Positions 26,769-37,879 of a stretch of 64,000 nucleotides of DNA are shown piece after piece. Source of the stretch: Cryobacterium arcticum. GTDB taxonomy: Bacteria; Actinomycetota; Actinomycetes; Actinomycetales; Microbacteriaceae. The stretch is from the NCBI RefSeq assembly GCF_001679725.1, contig NZ_CP016282.1:3162001-3226000 (forward strand), read 5' to 3'. Below the pieces are notes generated by a model that ran no database searches, was not told the DNA's origin, and worked only from the letters and a program-made list of their open reading frames with translations. A program made the translations under genes and the position numbers. Position 1 is the stretch's first letter, and each line of letters begins with the position of its first letter.

Positions 26769-27924
26769 CCGGGTCGACCGGGGCCGGCTCCAGGCGGCCC
26801 TGCCAGTCGGCGACCAGCAGCGGCTGGTCGATGCCGAGCACCGCGACCGGCACCGAGCCGCGCCGGTAGACCGCGACCAGGTCGCCCGTGGACGGGCTGC
26901 CCGCCTCGACGGTGACATCTTCGCCGCCGCGCAGCCGGCCGGCGAACTGCACCTGCGCGCCGCCCTGCTCCGAGGTCACCCGGGCGGGCGCCAGCGCCGT
27001 GGCCGGGTCGACCCCGAGCAGCGCGGCCATGGCGATGCCCGGCCGGTCGCGGGTGTCGCTCCAGTGCGGGATGCGCCGGTGCAGCCCGGTGACCGGGTCG
27101 AACCAGGCCGCGCAGTCGCCCACGGCCACGACGCCGGGCACCGCGGTGGCGCCCGCAGCGTCGCAGACCACGCCGCCGCGCAGGTCGAGTCCGGCCTCGC
27201 CCAGCCAGCCCGCCAGCGGCACCGAGCCGATGTCGAGCAGCACCACATCGGCACCGATCTCCTCCCCCGTGGTCAGCCGCACGCCCGACACCCAGCCGGG
27301 TCCGATCAGCTCGGCGACCCGCAGGTCGGTGCGCACGGTGATGCCCCGGCGGGAGTGCAGCCGGTACACGGCGTCGGCGACGGCTCCGCCGAACGCGGTG
27401 CAGAGCGCATCCGTGGTGCTGCCGAGCACCGTGACCTGCAGGCCCAGGTCGCGGGCGGTCGACGCCACCTCGAGGCCGACGATGCCGGAGCCGACGACGA
27501 TCATGCGGGCGCCGGGCAGCAGCTCCTCGCGGAGCGCGAGGGCGTCTTCGACGGTGCGGAGGGTGTGCACCCCGCGCGGCATCGGGTCGAAGCGGCGCGC
27601 GGAGGACCCCGTGGCGATCACGACGGCATCCGACTCGAGGGTGCGGCCGTTGGCCAGCGTCACCCGGCGCGCGGCCGCGTCGAGGGCCACGGCGGGCACA
27701 CCCAACCGCCACTCGGCGCCGAGATCCTCTGAGGGGGCCTCGAGGGCCAGCTCGCCGATGGTGGTCTCACCGGTGAGGAAGCCACGGCCCAGCGGCGGCC
27801 GGTCATAGGGGCGGTGGCGTTCCCCGCCGACGATCGTGAGGTGTCCGGTGTAGCCGTGGGCGCGCAGGGCAGCCGCGCTGGCATGCCCCACCACCCCCGC
27901 GCCCACGATGGTGACTGACTGCAT
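26743..27924 (-). CDS. FAD-dependent NAD(P)H oxidoreductase, ferredoxin-reductase type
   Basis: A 393-residue two-dinucleotide-domain flavoprotein. The FAD site is VTIVGAGVVGHASAAALRAH at the N-terminus; VIATGSSARRF and the NAD(P)H site MIVVGSGIVGLEVASTARDL follow. A second FAD motif, VPGVVAVGDCAAWFDPVTG, lies near residue 270. The C-terminal reductase dimerisation domain ends LVADWQGRLEPAPVDPV. It resembles ferredoxin and rubredoxin reductases of Rieske-type oxygenase systems. No oxygenase or ferredoxin gene lies beside it, so its electron acceptor is unknown. Confidence 0.85.
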   Translation of the reverse strand: MQSVTIVGAGVVGHASAAALRAHGYTGHLTIVGGERHRPYDRPPLGRGFLTGETTIGELALEAPSEDLGAEWRLGVPAVALDAAARRVTLANGRTLESDAVVIATGSSARRFDPMPRGVHTLRTVEDALALREELLPGARMIVVGSGIVGLEVASTARDLGLQVTVLGSTTDALCTAFGGAVADAVYRLHSRRGITVRTDLRVAELIGPGWVSGVRLTTGEEIGADVVLLDIGSVPLAGWLGEAGLDLRGGVVCDAAGATAVPGVVAVGDCAAWFDPVTGLHRRIPHWSDTRDRPGIAMAALLGVDPATALAPARVTSEQGGAQVQFAGRLRGGEDVTVEAGSPSTGDLVAVYRRGSVPVAVLGIDQPLLVADWQGRLEPAPVDPVMDASAPG

Positions 27925-28220
27925 GCTGGGTGATCCCCCGATCAGACAGGCGCGCCACCGGCTACGGTGGCGGCTCGAGGACCGAGCGGGCTCGGTCCTG
28001 GGCGGTTTGTGTGATGTGCTCTGGGTTCAGATTCGCGGCCCGGCCGGGGCGTGTCAAGCGTGTCGGGCGGGTTCTCGGCCAGTGGTTCGAAGCCTTTGAC
28101 ATGCCCGAAACACGACCGACTCAAACCCCCGCCCACACCTCTGCTCACGCCCCTGCGGACTGTGGCTTGAGGCCGAATTTCCCGCGTTCTCGGGGCTTAG
28201 CTCACGGTTCACGCCGGGTG
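27925..28220. other. Gene-free interval containing palindrome copy C
   Basis: About 300 bases between the divergent flavoprotein and cupin genes. An open frame in phase with the cupin crosses it, but its residues are Arg/Gly/Ser-rich and not protein-like. The right-hand 60 bases are a partial copy of the TTCGCGG palindrome family. I see nothing else. Confidence 0.6.
28155..28214. repeat. Palindromic intergenic element, TTCGCGG family, copy C (left arm decayed)
   Basis: The right half, TCTCGGGGCTTAGCTCACGG then TTCACGCC, closely matches the other copies. The left arm GCGGACTGTGGCTTGAGGC has diverged. It lies just upstream of the cupin promoter, so again not in a terminator position. Confidence 0.5.
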
Positions 28221-28232
28221 TATCGTGCCTGC
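28221..28232 (+). promoter_or_regulatory. Leaderless promoter of the cupin gene
   Basis: TATCGT at 28221-28226, six bases, then ATG 28233. Confidence 0.6.
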
Positions 28233-28682
28233 ATGAATGCGGCCGACGACGACTCCCAGAACCCTGCAATGGATGCCCCGGAGGGATCCGCGGTCGACCG
28301 CGGTCCGGACACACCGCAAGGAACCCCGCCGGTCGGCGCGGCACCGGCCGACCCGGTGACCTCCAACCCGGAGCACTACCGGGTGCTGTTCGAGAACGAC
28401 CGGGTGCGGGTGCTTGAGTACCGCGACGACCCGGGCACGACGACCACGCCGCACCGGCATCCGGACAGCGTCATGGTTACCCTGAGCGACTTCAGCCGTC
28501 GGCTCTCGCTGGGCGACCGGGTGTTCGACACGGTTCTGGATGCCGGCGAGGCGCGTTGGCTGCCCGCCCAGGTGCACTCGGGCGAGAACACCGGCTCGAC
28601 GCCCACCCACGCGATCTTCGTCGAGCTGAAGGGCGACCCCCTCGCCGACCCGGCGTCCGCCCCGCCCCTGGGTCCGTCCTAG
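28233..28682 (+). CDS. Small cupin-fold protein
   Basis: A 149-residue protein. The first 50 residues are Asp/Pro-rich and probably disordered. The rest is a single cupin barrel: VRVLEYRDDPGTTTTPHRHP then DSVMVTLSDFSRRLSLGD, with the metal-site HRHP near residue 75, and a second motif with GEARWLPAQVHSGENTGSTP carrying another histidine. A C-terminal strand HAIFVELKG closes it. Similar proteins have been annotated as cytoplasmic cupins of unknown activity. Start ATG 28233 is fixed by the six-base spacing from the TATCGT box. It converges on the ABC exporter. Confidence 0.7.
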   Translation: MNAADDDSQNPAMDAPEGSAVDRGPDTPQGTPPVGAAPADPVTSNPEHYRVLFENDRVRVLEYRDDPGTTTTPHRHPDSVMVTLSDFSRRLSLGDRVFDTVLDAGEARWLPAQVHSGENTGSTPTHAIFVELKGDPLADPASAPPLGPS

Positions 28683-28690
28683 CCCGAGGG

Positions 28691-30496
28691 TCAGACGAGG
28701 GACTCGCGCCAGGCGGCGTGCAGCTTGGAGAACCGGCCGGTACCCGAGATGAGCATGTCGGGGGTGCCGTCCTCCACGATGACGCCGTTCTCCATCACGA
28801 GCACCCGGTCGGCGATCGCCACGGTCGACAGCCGGTGCGCGATGATCACCGCGGTGCGGTCGCTGAGCAGCGTCTGCAGGGCCTCCTGCACCAGCCGTTC
28901 GCTGGGGATGTCCAGCGACGAGGTGGCCTCGTCGAGGATCAGCACCGCCGGGTCGGCCAGGAATGCCCGCGCGAACGAGATCAGCTGGCGCTGCCCGGCC
29001 GAGACCCGGCCGCCGCGCTTGTTGACGTCGGTGTCGTACCCGCCGGGCAGGCCCACGATGAAGTCGTGCGCGCCCACGGCCTGCGCCGCCGCCTCGATCT
29101 CCGCCCGGGTGGCCCCGGGCTTGCCGATCGCGATGTTGTCGGCGACGCTCCCGCTGAACAGGTACGCCTCCTGGGTCACCATCACGATGGCCCGGCGCAG
29201 GTCCTTGGGGTGCAGGTCGCGCAGGTCCACGCCGTCCAGCAGCACGCGGCCGTCGGACGGGTCGTAGAACCGGGAGATCAGCTTGGCCAGCGTCGACTTG
29301 CCCGCACCTGTGGAGCCGACGAGGGCGATGGTCTGCCCAGGCTCCAGGGTGAGGTCGAAGTGCGGCAGGATGACCCGGTCGGCCTGGTACTCGAACTGCA
29401 CGTTCTCGAACTGCACGGCACCGGTCGACGTCCAGAGGTCCACCGGCTTGATCGGGTCGGGCACGCCGGGCTGCTCCTCGAGCACCCCGGAGATCTTCTC
29501 GAGAGCGGCGGCGGCCGACTGGTAGGAGTTGTAGAACATCGCCATCTCCTCCATCGGGTCGAAGAACCGGCGGGTGTACAGCAGCGCGGCCAGCAGCGCT
29601 CCGATGGCCAGCTGCCCGTCCGCGACGCGGAAGCCACCGACCAGCAGCACCACGGCGACGGTGACGTTGCCGATCAGGATCAGCCCGGGGTCGAACACCC
29701 CGAACAGCTGGATCACCCGGGCGTTGACGAGCCGGTATGCCTCGACGAGCTTGCCGAAGACCCGTTCGTTCCGCGGTTCGGTACGGAACGCCTTGACGGC
29801 ACGGATGCCCGTCATGGTCTCCACGAACTGCACGATCAGGCTCGCCGACGCGGTGCGCGACCGGCGGAACAGGTGCTGTGAGCGCACCTGGAACCAGCGG
29901 GTGAGCGCGAGCAGCGGCACCAGAGCGACGAGCAGCACCAGCCCGCTCACCCCGTCGAGGGTGACCAGCGCGATGGCGGTGAACACCATGTAGAGCAGGC
30001 CCTGCACAAGCTGGTTGATGCCGGAGTCGAGCAGTTCGCGGATCGCATCCAGGTCGCTGGTCTGCCGGGAGATGATGCGCCCGGACGTGTACGACTCGTG
30101 GAACTCAAGGCTGAGCCGCTGGGTCTGCAGGAAGACACGCTTGCGCAGGTCGATGAGCACCGCCTGGCTGATGCGCGCGGAGAGCACCGTGTACCAGGCG
30201 ATCAGCAGGGCGCCGGTGACACCGGTGACCAGGTAGACCGCGCCGGTGGCCGCCAGCGGCATCCAGTCCTGGTTGAGCAGGGCGGGCAGGCCCTTGTCGA
30301 TGCCGTAGGCGATCAGGGCGGGGCCGGCGACCTGCGCGGCCGTGGAGACGACCACGACGAGCATGGCCACGACCACCGACCAGCGCACCGGGAACAGCAG
30401 CGAGCCGAGCAGGCGCAGCGAACGGCGGCGGATCTGGCCGCTTTCCGCTTTGGTGTAGTCGAGGCGTTCTTCGCCTTCGACGCCGGTGACGCTCAC
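28691..30496 (-). CDS. ABC exporter subunit with intact Walker B (heterodimeric multidrug type)
   Basis: A 601-residue half-transporter with a six-helix membrane domain (residues about 30-320) and a C-terminal ATPase. Walker A is GSTGAGKST, Walker B is [13 protein letters not shown] with the catalytic glutamate, and the switch histidine follows in IIAHRLSTV. Its signature reads VSAGQ rather than LSGGQ. The start GTG 30496 overlaps the stop of the partner gene by four bases. In heterodimeric exporters such as TM287/288 and BmrCD, a non-canonical signature in one subunit completes the degenerate ATP site of the other, exactly as seen in this pair. The substrate is probably lipophilic drugs or lipids. 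Confidence 0.9.
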   Translation of the reverse strand: MSVTGVEGEERLDYTKAESGQIRRRSLRLLGSLLFPVRWSVVVAMLVVVVSTAAQVAGPALIAYGIDKGLPALLNQDWMPLAATGAVYLVTGVTGALLIAWYTVLSARISQAVLIDLRKRVFLQTQRLSLEFHESYTSGRIISRQTSDLDAIRELLDSGINQLVQGLLYMVFTAIALVTLDGVSGLVLLVALVPLLALTRWFQVRSQHLFRRSRTASASLIVQFVETMTGIRAVKAFRTEPRNERVFGKLVEAYRLVNARVIQLFGVFDPGLILIGNVTVAVVLLVGGFRVADGQLAIGALLAALLYTRRFFDPMEEMAMFYNSYQSAAAALEKISGVLEEQPGVPDPIKPVDLWTSTGAVQFENVQFEYQADRVILPHFDLTLEPGQTIALVGSTGAGKSTLAKLISRFYDPSDGRVLLDGVDLRDLHPKDLRRAIVMVTQEAYLFSGSVADNIAIGKPGATRAEIEAAAQAVGAHDFIVGLPGGYDTDVNKRGGRVSAGQRQLISFARAFLADPAVLILDEATSSLDIPSERLVQEALQTLLSDRTAVIIAHRLSTVAIADRVLVMENGVIVEDGTPDMLISGTGRFSKLHAAWRESLV

Positions 30497-32343
30497 AGCG
30501 ATTCTCCCGTTCGGTTGGACTCTCGTCGTTCTTCGTCTTCCAGGCTGGAGATGACGAACTTGTAGTGCGGGCTCGAGGCCAGCAGTTCGGAGTGCCGGCC
30601 GACCGCGGTGACCCGGCCGTTCTCCAGCAGGGCCACCCGGTCGGCGAGCATCACCGTGGACGGGCGGTGCGCCACGATCAGCGCGGTGGTCTTGACGAGC
30701 ACCCGGCGCAGCGCCGCTTCGACGAGCGACTCGGTGTTCACGTCGAGCGCCGAGAGCGGGTCGTCGAGCACGAGCACGGCGGGCGCCGCGGCGACGGCAC
30801 GGGCCAGCGCCACGCGCTGCCGCTGCCCGCCGGACAGGCTCATGCCCTCCTCGCCGACGAGCGTGTCGACGCCGTCGGGCAGGTCGTGCACAAAGCCGGC
30901 CTGGGCGATATCCAGCGCCTCGGCGAGCACCGCGTCGGCCTCCGGGCTGCGCTCGGCGAACTCCGGGCGGCCGAGCAGCACGTTCTCTCGCACGGATGCC
31001 GAGAACAGCGTCGCATCCTCGAACGCCATCGCGATGTGCCGGCGCAGTTCCTCACGGCGGAGGGCGCGTACGTCGACCCCGTCGAGGGTCACCGAGCCAT
31101 CCGTCACGTCGTACAGCCGGGTGGTGAGCGCCGTCAGGGTGGACTTGCCGGAGCCGGTGAGCCCGACCAGCGCCATGGTCTCGCCGGGTTCGAGCACCAG
31201 GTCGACCCCGTCGAGCAGGTCGGGGAAGCGCTCCGGGGAGTCGGCGTAGCGGAAGTGCACGTTCTCGAACGCCAGCCGGCCGCGCGGGGCGGTGATGGTG
31301 ACCGGGCGGGGCGGGTCGGTGATGGTGTTCGGGGTGTCGAGGATGTCGAAGAACCGGTCGGTGGCGGTGCGGGTGTCGAAGGTCATCGACAGCAGGAACC
31401 CGATCGACTCCACGGGGAAGCGCAGCACGGTGGCGGTGGCGAAGAAGGCCACCAGCTCGCCGACGCTGAGCTGGCCCTGGCTGGTGAGCCAGACGCCGGA
31501 GACCAGGCAGAGCGCGAACGCCACGTCGGGAACGAGCAGCAGCCACAGCCAGATGCCGGCGATGGCGCGGGCCTTCTCGATCTCGGTGCCGCGCAGTTCT
31601 TCGGCCTGGTTGGCGAAGCTCTTGAGCGCGAAGCTGCCGCGGCCGAACGCCTTGAGCACCCGGATGCCGTGCACCGACTCCTCCACGGCGGTCGCGAGGT
31701 CGCCGGACTGGTCCTGGCTGCGCCGGGCGATCACCGAGTACTTCTCCTCGAAGACGTAGCCGTAGATCCAGATCGGGATCGAGCAGACGAGGAAGATCAG
31801 GCCGAGGACCCAGTTCATCGACACGAGGATCACGACGCCGGCGAGAATGGTGAGGAAGTTCACCACGAGCAGCACCAGGCCGAACGAGATCCAGCGGCGG
31901 ATCATGTTGAGGTCGCTGATGGCGCGCGAGAGCAGCTGCCCGCTCGGCCAGCGGTCGTGGAAGGTCACGGGCAGGTCCTGCAGCCGGGCGTAGAGGGCGT
32001 TGCGCATCCGGGATTCGATGTGGGTGCCGGGCACGAGCACGAACCAGCGGCGCAACGCGATCATCACGGCCTCGAGCACACCGAGGGCCAGCACCGTGAG
32101 CACGGCGGGCCAGATCGGGGCGGTGTCGCCCTGGCTGAGGGCGCCGTCGACGAGCTGCTGCAGCACCTGCGGGATGGCCAGGGCCACGAGCGAGGCGAGC
32201 AGCGCGGACAGCATGCCCAGCCCGATGCGCGGCAGTGCCGGCTTGGCGAACGGGTACAGCCGCAGCAGCGTGCGGAGGGTGTTGGGACGGGCGGCCGGCG
32301 TGGGCGCGGTGTGGGGCGGATGCTGTTCTGCAGTGGAGGTCAT
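30493..32343 (-). CDS. ABC exporter subunit with degenerate Walker B (heterodimer partner)
   Basis: A 616-residue half-transporter with six helices and an ATPase domain. Walker A is GLTGSGKST and the signature is canonical [14 protein letters not shown]. Walker B reads [12 protein letters not shown], with aspartate where the catalytic glutamate should be, so this subunit's own ATP site is predicted to be non-hydrolytic. The switch histidine is in [12 protein letters not shown] 32343 has AGGAA seven to eight bases upstream. It is the first gene of the exporter operon, behind a leader of about 330 bases containing a short ORF and hairpins. Confidence 0.9.
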   Translation of the reverse strand: MTSTAEQHPPHTAPTPAARPNTLRTLLRLYPFAKPALPRIGLGMLSALLASLVALAIPQVLQQLVDGALSQGDTAPIWPAVLTVLALGVLEAVMIALRRWFVLVPGTHIESRMRNALYARLQDLPVTFHDRWPSGQLLSRAISDLNMIRRWISFGLVLLVVNFLTILAGVVILVSMNWVLGLIFLVCSIPIWIYGYVFEEKYSVIARRSQDQSGDLATAVEESVHGIRVLKAFGRGSFALKSFANQAEELRGTEIEKARAIAGIWLWLLLVPDVAFALCLVSGVWLTSQGQLSVGELVAFFATATVLRFPVESIGFLLSMTFDTRTATDRFFDILDTPNTITDPPRPVTITAPRGRLAFENVHFRYADSPERFPDLLDGVDLVLEPGETMALVGLTGSGKSTLTALTTRLYDVTDGSVTLDGVDVRALRREELRRHIAMAFEDATLFSASVRENVLLGRPEFAERSPEADAVLAEALDIAQAGFVHDLPDGVDTLVGEEGMSLSGGQRQRVALARAVAAAPAVLVLDDPLSALDVNTESLVEAALRRVLVKTTALIVAHRPSTVMLADRVALLENGRVTAVGRHSELLASSPHYKFVISSLEDEERRESNRTGESL

Positions 32344-32677
32344 GAGTCGTTCCTGCTAAACCCGCGTGATTCTGGAGTCGAACGGGTGGATGAGGCGTGC
32401 TGAGTCGGTGCGGGAGCCGTGGCGAAGCCGACGGTGCCGTGCTGGCGCGGGGGTGCCGCGTCCGAGAGGAGAAGCGGGCGGTGACGCCCGCGATAGCTGA
32501 GTGCCCGCGGAGGCGAGCAGCGGTGGTGTGGCCGGACTCCTAGGCGGAGGCGGGTCGGAGCGCCGGGACGAAGGCAGCGCCGGTCGCAATCGTTGCGAGC
32601 GTGGTGCGGGCTGTCTTGGTCATGTCGGCCTCCTGAGCGCGTCTGTTCATCGTCTTGTGCCCCCCATGTTCAGGCAG
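32344..32677 (-). promoter_or_regulatory. Long structured leader of the ABC exporter operon
   Basis: The predicted transcript starts near 32677, seven bases after a TATCCT -10 box (minus strand, 32689-32684). It carries a 27-codon ORF. Further on come a perfect 7-base-pair hairpin GCGGGCG/CGCCCGC (32474-32491) followed by the pyrimidine run TTCTCCTCTC, and a second hairpin CCGTCGGCTTCGCCACGG (32417-32434). Then come the exporter's ribosome binding site and start. This arrangement resembles leaders of antibiotic-inducible resistance genes. No other gene is supported here. Confidence 0.5.
32540..32623 (-). CDS. 27-residue candidate leader peptide
   Basis: ATG 32623 follows a consensus AGGAGG ribosome binding site by five bases, the best such site in this neighbourhood. 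The peptide begins MTKTARTTLATIATG, continues AAFVPALRPASA and stops at TAG. It is Thr/Ala-rich with two late prolines and too short to be an enzyme. An in-frame ATG at 32650 exists, but the ribosome binding site lies downstream of it. Position and initiation quality suggest a regulatory leader peptide for the exporter. It could also be a functional small protein. Confidence 0.5.
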   Translation of the reverse strand: MTKTARTTLATIATGAAFVPALRPASA

Positions 32678-32786
32678 CCTTTCAGGATACGGCCCCGGTT
32701 GCGCCGGGCGCAAGAGCGAATTTCTGCCGGCGCCTGGTTCGGGCGCGGATGCGGGCGCGAGGCCGACCGCATCCGGCCGGGCACGG

Positions 32787-33599
32787 TCAGCGCACCCGCA
32801 CGCTCAGGCAGGTGACGCAGCCCTCGAGCTTCTCGAATTCGGTGATGTCCACGGTCACCGTGCGGTACCCGAGCCCGATGAGCAGTGCGGCGGTCTGCGG
32901 GGCCGCGGCCGACATCAGCAGGGTGTTCTCGTCGAGGATCACGACGGCGGTGCCCTCGGCCTCTGGCACGGGCAGGAACTTCTCGAACAGACCCGGGTCG
33001 TCCACCAGCGGCGGGTAGCCGATGATGGTGCCGTCCGGCAGCGCGGTGATCGCGGTTTTGAGGTGCAGGGCCCGGGTCACGGGAACCGTCACGACCGTGT
33101 AGCCGAGCGGTTCCACGATGGCGGCCAGTTGCGCGGCGCCCTCGGCGTTGGTGCGGAGGCTCTGGCCCACATATACGGTGCGGCCCACCTTGAGCACGTC
33201 GCCGCCGTCGAGGGTGCCGGGTGATTCGAGCCGGTGCACGGTGAGGTCGAGGTCGCGCACGGCTGCTTCGGCGGCGGCGGTCTCCCCGCGCCGGCTGGGC
33301 GCTCCGGGGCTGGCGACCACGGCGGTGCCGCCGAAGAGGATCACGGCGTCCTCGATGAACACCGAGTCGGGCTGGTCGGGCGCCGGTGCCACCTCGGTGG
33401 TGGCCCAGCCTTCGGCCTGCAGGGCGGCGACGTAGCCCTCCCACTGGGAGCGGGCCAGCTCGAGGTCGATGGGCACGCGGTCGATGTGGGTGATCTGCCC
33501 CTCCGCGAGGATGTCGACGGGCCGGCGCACGAGGGCGCGCTTGCCGGCGCCGGTGGGCGTCGTGTCGGTGGGCAGGCCAGAGTCACCGGAGGTAGTCAT
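32787..33599 (-). CDS. Dimethylarginine dimethylaminohydrolase-like protein
   Basis: A 270-residue member of the guanidino-modifying superfamily. Substrate-binding SVFIEDAVILFGGTAVVASP, SPGTLDGGDVLKVGRTVYVG, the catalytic histidine in ALHLKTAITALPDGTIIGYP and the catalytic cysteine in LEGCVTCLSV near the C-terminus are all present. Such enzymes hydrolyse methylated arginines to citrulline; close relatives act on arginine or other guanidines. I choose ATG 33599 over GTG 33605 because TAGGCT ends exactly six bases before 33599. It is probably monocistronic. Confidence 0.88.
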   Translation of the reverse strand: MTTSGDSGLPTDTTPTGAGKRALVRRPVDILAEGQITHIDRVPIDLELARSQWEGYVAALQAEGWATTEVAPAPDQPDSVFIEDAVILFGGTAVVASPGAPSRRGETAAAEAAVRDLDLTVHRLESPGTLDGGDVLKVGRTVYVGQSLRTNAEGAAQLAAIVEPLGYTVVTVPVTRALHLKTAITALPDGTIIGYPPLVDDPGLFEKFLPVPEAEGTAVVILDENTLLMSAAAPQTAALLIGLGYRTVTVDITEFEKLEGCVTCLSVRVR

Positions 33600-33611
33600 G
33601 CGCACAGCCTA
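33600..33611 (-). promoter_or_regulatory. Leaderless promoter of the DDAH-like gene
   Basis: TAGGCT on the minus strand (33611-33606), then GTGCGC and ATG 33599. A GTG immediately follows the box, so it would lie upstream of the expected transcript start. Confidence 0.6.
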
Positions 33612-33718
33612 AAACACCCCCGCGCCGCGCGTCTCGCTTCGTCCGCCCGTGCCGATGTCACCAACTTGCCACGTGAGGATCCCAGTCACCGCGCGTGGGG
33701 CGCGGGCGGACGCCCGAA

Positions 33719-34939
33719 CTAGCGAGGCGCGGGGAGGGACTCGGGGGCGTCGTCCCAGTCCTGCACCGTGATGGACTCGGTGAAGTGCTGGGCACGCTCC
33801 TTGCCGCCCTCGTCGCCGGAGAACAAGCCGGGCGCCTCGATGACGGGGCGGGCGGGCTTGCGGCCGCGGGAGGACGGGCGCACCGGCGGGGCCTCGGGCT
33901 CGTGGCGCACCTCGACGCGGCTCATCGGCAGGGCGTCGGGGTTCTCGGCGTTGACCCAGTCGATCAGGTTCTCCCGCACGAAGCAGCGCAGGTCGAACAG
34001 GGTCGGCGCGTCCTGCGCCGTCACGAGCACGCGCACGCGCACGTAGCCGCCCACGGCATCCGTCACCTGGAGCACGACGGCACGTTCGTCCCAGAGGTCG
34101 GTCTGCGCGACGATGCGGTTGAGCTCCTCACGCATCGCGGCGGGGTTGACGCGCCAGTCCAGGTCGAACTCGATGGCGCCGAGCAGTTCGCTGTTGTGCC
34201 GGGTCCAGTTCTGGAACGGGGTCGTGGTGAAGTATGTGGACGGCAGCACCATGCGGCGGTCGTCCCAGATGTGCACGACGATGTAGGTGAGGGTGATCTC
34301 CTCGATCTTGCCCCACTCCCCCTCGACGATGACGACGTCATCCACGCGCAGGGCGTTGTTGAACGCGAGCTGCATGCCGGCGAAGATGTTCGCCAGGGTG
34401 GACTGGGCGGCGAGACCCGCCACGACGCTGAGCAGGCCGGCGGAGGCGAACAGGCTGGCCCCGACCGTGGCGGCGCCGGGGATGCTGAGCAGCACGGTGC
34501 CGATGGCGCAGATGATGATGATCACGATGCCGATGCGGCGCATCATCCGCAGCTGGGTGCGCACCCGGCGGGCCACCCGGTTGTCGCGCACGTCGATGCG
34601 GTACCGGTTGGCGGCCATCTCCTCGGCGAAGTACAGCAGCGCACAGAGCAGCCAGGTGGCGCTGCCGATGAACAGGGCCCGGAAGACGAAGCCCACCGTG
34701 GTATCCCAGCCCGCGGGCACGTCGAGGTATCCCGCTACGGCGAGCCACAGGAGCCCGATCAGCACGGTCATGCGGAACGGCACCCGGATGAGCTGCACGA
34801 GCACACGCGCCCACGCCTTGCGCTTGCCGACCAGGCGGAACGCGAACGCGGCGATCGCGGTGATCGCGAGCGCGAGAACGATTGCCGCGAGAGCGGCAAC
34901 GGGGAAGGCGGGCAGGGACAGCCCGAGAACATCGATCAC
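33719..34939 (-). CDS. Mechanosensitive ion channel of the MscS family
   Basis: A 406-residue membrane protein. Four or five helices precede the pore helix SAGLLSVVAGLAAQSTLANI, which is followed by the MscS beta domain (NNALRVDDVVIVEGEWGKIE then RMVLPSTYFTTTPFQNWTR). A 65-residue hydrophilic Pro/Arg/Glu-rich C-terminal extension ends the chain. It should open under membrane tension and release solutes on osmotic downshift. I prefer GTG 34939, with GGAAAGG about six bases upstream, to ATG 34990, which has no such site; the choice alters only 17 residues. Confidence 0.88.
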   Translation of the reverse strand: MIDVLGLSLPAFPVAALAAIVLALAITAIAAFAFRLVGKRKAWARVLVQLIRVPFRMTVLIGLLWLAVAGYLDVPAGWDTTVGFVFRALFIGSATWLLCALLYFAEEMAANRYRIDVRDNRVARRVRTQLRMMRRIGIVIIIICAIGTVLLSIPGAATVGASLFASAGLLSVVAGLAAQSTLANIFAGMQLAFNNALRVDDVVIVEGEWGKIEEITLTYIVVHIWDDRRMVLPSTYFTTTPFQNWTRHNSELLGAIEFDLDWRVNPAAMREELNRIVAQTDLWDERAVVLQVTDAVGGYVRVRVLVTAQDAPTLFDLRCFVRENLIDWVNAENPDALPMSRVEVRHEPEAPPVRPSSRGRKPARPVIEAPGLFSGDEGGKERAQHFTESITVQDWDDAPESLPAPR

Positions 34940-35149
34940 AAGTGGCCTTTCCGTGTCAGGTCTGTGAGAGGTCTGCAACGGCGGTGTCACGTGGACCTCC
35001 CATCATGACAGCACTCGCTGAGAAGAGCCACAGAGTGCGGCACGGATGCGGCGCTGCCGCCCAGCCGGCCGGGCTACGCTTCCCCAACCGCCCCGGCGGG
35101 GTGCCCCGGTCTCACGCCGGCGGCACGACACCACTCTCAAGGAGACCGC

Positions 35150-35554
35150 ATGCCCCTCGTTCGCATCGATCTCGTCGAAGGACGAGACGCCACCCAGATC
35201 CAGGCCATCGGAGATGCCCTGCAGGACACCTTGGTCCAGGTGTACGAACTGCCCGAACGGGACCGGTTCCAGATCGTCACCGAGCACCCCGCCGGACGGA
35301 TGATCGCGCTCGATGTGGGGCTCGGCTTCGAGCGGTCCGAGCAGTTGGTGATCATCCAGATCTTCACCCAGGCCGGCCGCTCCGATGAGGCCAAGCAGGC
35401 CTTCTTCGCGGCCCTCACTGCCAACCTCGCGGCCGTGGGCGTAGCCGAAGCCGACGTCGTCATCGGGTTCGTGGAGAACAGCCCGGCCGACTGGTCGTTC
35501 GGGTTCGGCCGCGCGCAGTACCTCACCGGCGAGCTCAAACGCCCCGGCAGCTGA
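35150..35554 (+). CDS. Tautomerase-superfamily protein
   Basis: A 134-residue protein whose second residue is proline (MPLVRIDLVEGRD), the N-terminal catalytic proline of the 4-oxalocrotonate tautomerase/MIF superfamily. It is about twice the length of 4-OT and has two similar halves, as in MSAD- and MIF-like members. ERDRFQIVTEHPAGRMIALD and a C-terminal GFVENSPADWSFGFGRAQYL are typical of bacterial Tautomerase_3-like proteins. A good AGGAG site lies eight bases before ATG 35150. The substrate is unknown. It converges on purH. Confidence 0.82.
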   Translation: MPLVRIDLVEGRDATQIQAIGDALQDTLVQVYELPERDRFQIVTEHPAGRMIALDVGLGFERSEQLVIIQIFTQAGRSDEAKQAFFAALTANLAAVGVAEADVVIGFVENSPADWSFGFGRAQYLTGELKRPGS

Positions 35555-35558
35555 GTCG

Positions 35559-35591
35559 GTCCGGAACCGGCGAGTGCCGCCGGTTCCGGAC
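35559..35591. terminator. Bidirectional terminator between the tautomerase gene and purH
   Basis: GTCCGGAACCGGC and GCCGGTTCCGGAC make a perfect 13-base stem with a 7-base loop, between the stop codons of two convergent genes. Confidence 0.85.
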
Positions 35592-35597
35592 ATCGGC

Positions 35598-37273
<1,676 letters not shown>

Positions 37274-37277
<4 letters not shown>

Positions 37278-37867
37278 ATGGGGGAATGCTCCTTGAGATC
37301 GACGTGTCCGTTGGCGATGTCGAGCACGGCCTGCACGAGCAGGCGGCGTTCGACGAGTTTGATGCGGTCGTGCAGCGAGTCCTGGGTGTCGTCCGGGAGC
37401 ACCGGTACCCGTTCCTGGCTCACGATCGGTCCGTCGTCCACTCCGTTGTCCACGACGATGATGCTGGCGCCCGTCTGCGTCACGCCGGCGGCGAGCGCGT
37501 CGCGCACGCCGTGGGCGCCGGGGAACTCGGGCAGGTAGGCGGGATGCGTGTTGATCAGGTGCGGCGACAGCGCCGACACCACCCGCGGCGGCAACAGGCG
37601 CATGAAGCCGCTGAGCATCGTGAGATCGGGCTGCCACTGCTGGATCTGCTCGAGCAGGGCGTCGCCCCAGGCATCCCGGTCGGGGTACGACGAGAACGGC
37701 ACCGAGAAGGTGGGGATGCCGAATTCCTCACCGAGTTCGAGCCCGTCGGCGTCCCGGTCGGCGCCGATGGCGACCACCCGGGCGGGGAACTCGGCGTCGC
37801 CGGACGCCTCCAGAAGCGCGCGCAGGTTCGAGCCTCCGCCGGAGATCAATACGACCAGTGACAGCAC
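37274..37867 (-). CDS. purN: Phosphoribosylglycinamide formyltransferase
   Basis: A 197-residue enzyme adding a formyl group from 10-formyl-THF to GAR. The N-terminal [18 protein letters not shown] phosphate loop and the active site [20 protein letters not shown] and [20 protein letters not shown], with its Asn-His-Asp triad, are intact. I start at GTG 37867 rather than ATG 37870, because TAGGCT ends exactly six bases before the GTG and three before the ATG. The stop overlaps purH. It is probably the first gene of a purNH operon. Confidence 0.95.
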
Positions 37868-37879
37868 CATCCGAGCCTA
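37868..37879 (-). promoter_or_regulatory. Leaderless promoter of purNH
   Basis: TAGGCT on the minus strand (37879-37874), then six bases to GTG 37867. It overlaps the 3' end of the DUF6350 gene, so purNH does not depend on read-through. Confidence 0.55.

Noticed and set aside
32356..32589. A 77-codon frame in the ABC exporter leader
   Set aside because: Pro/Arg/Ser-rich, no ribosome binding site, and it overlaps the better-initiated 27-codon ORF in another frame.
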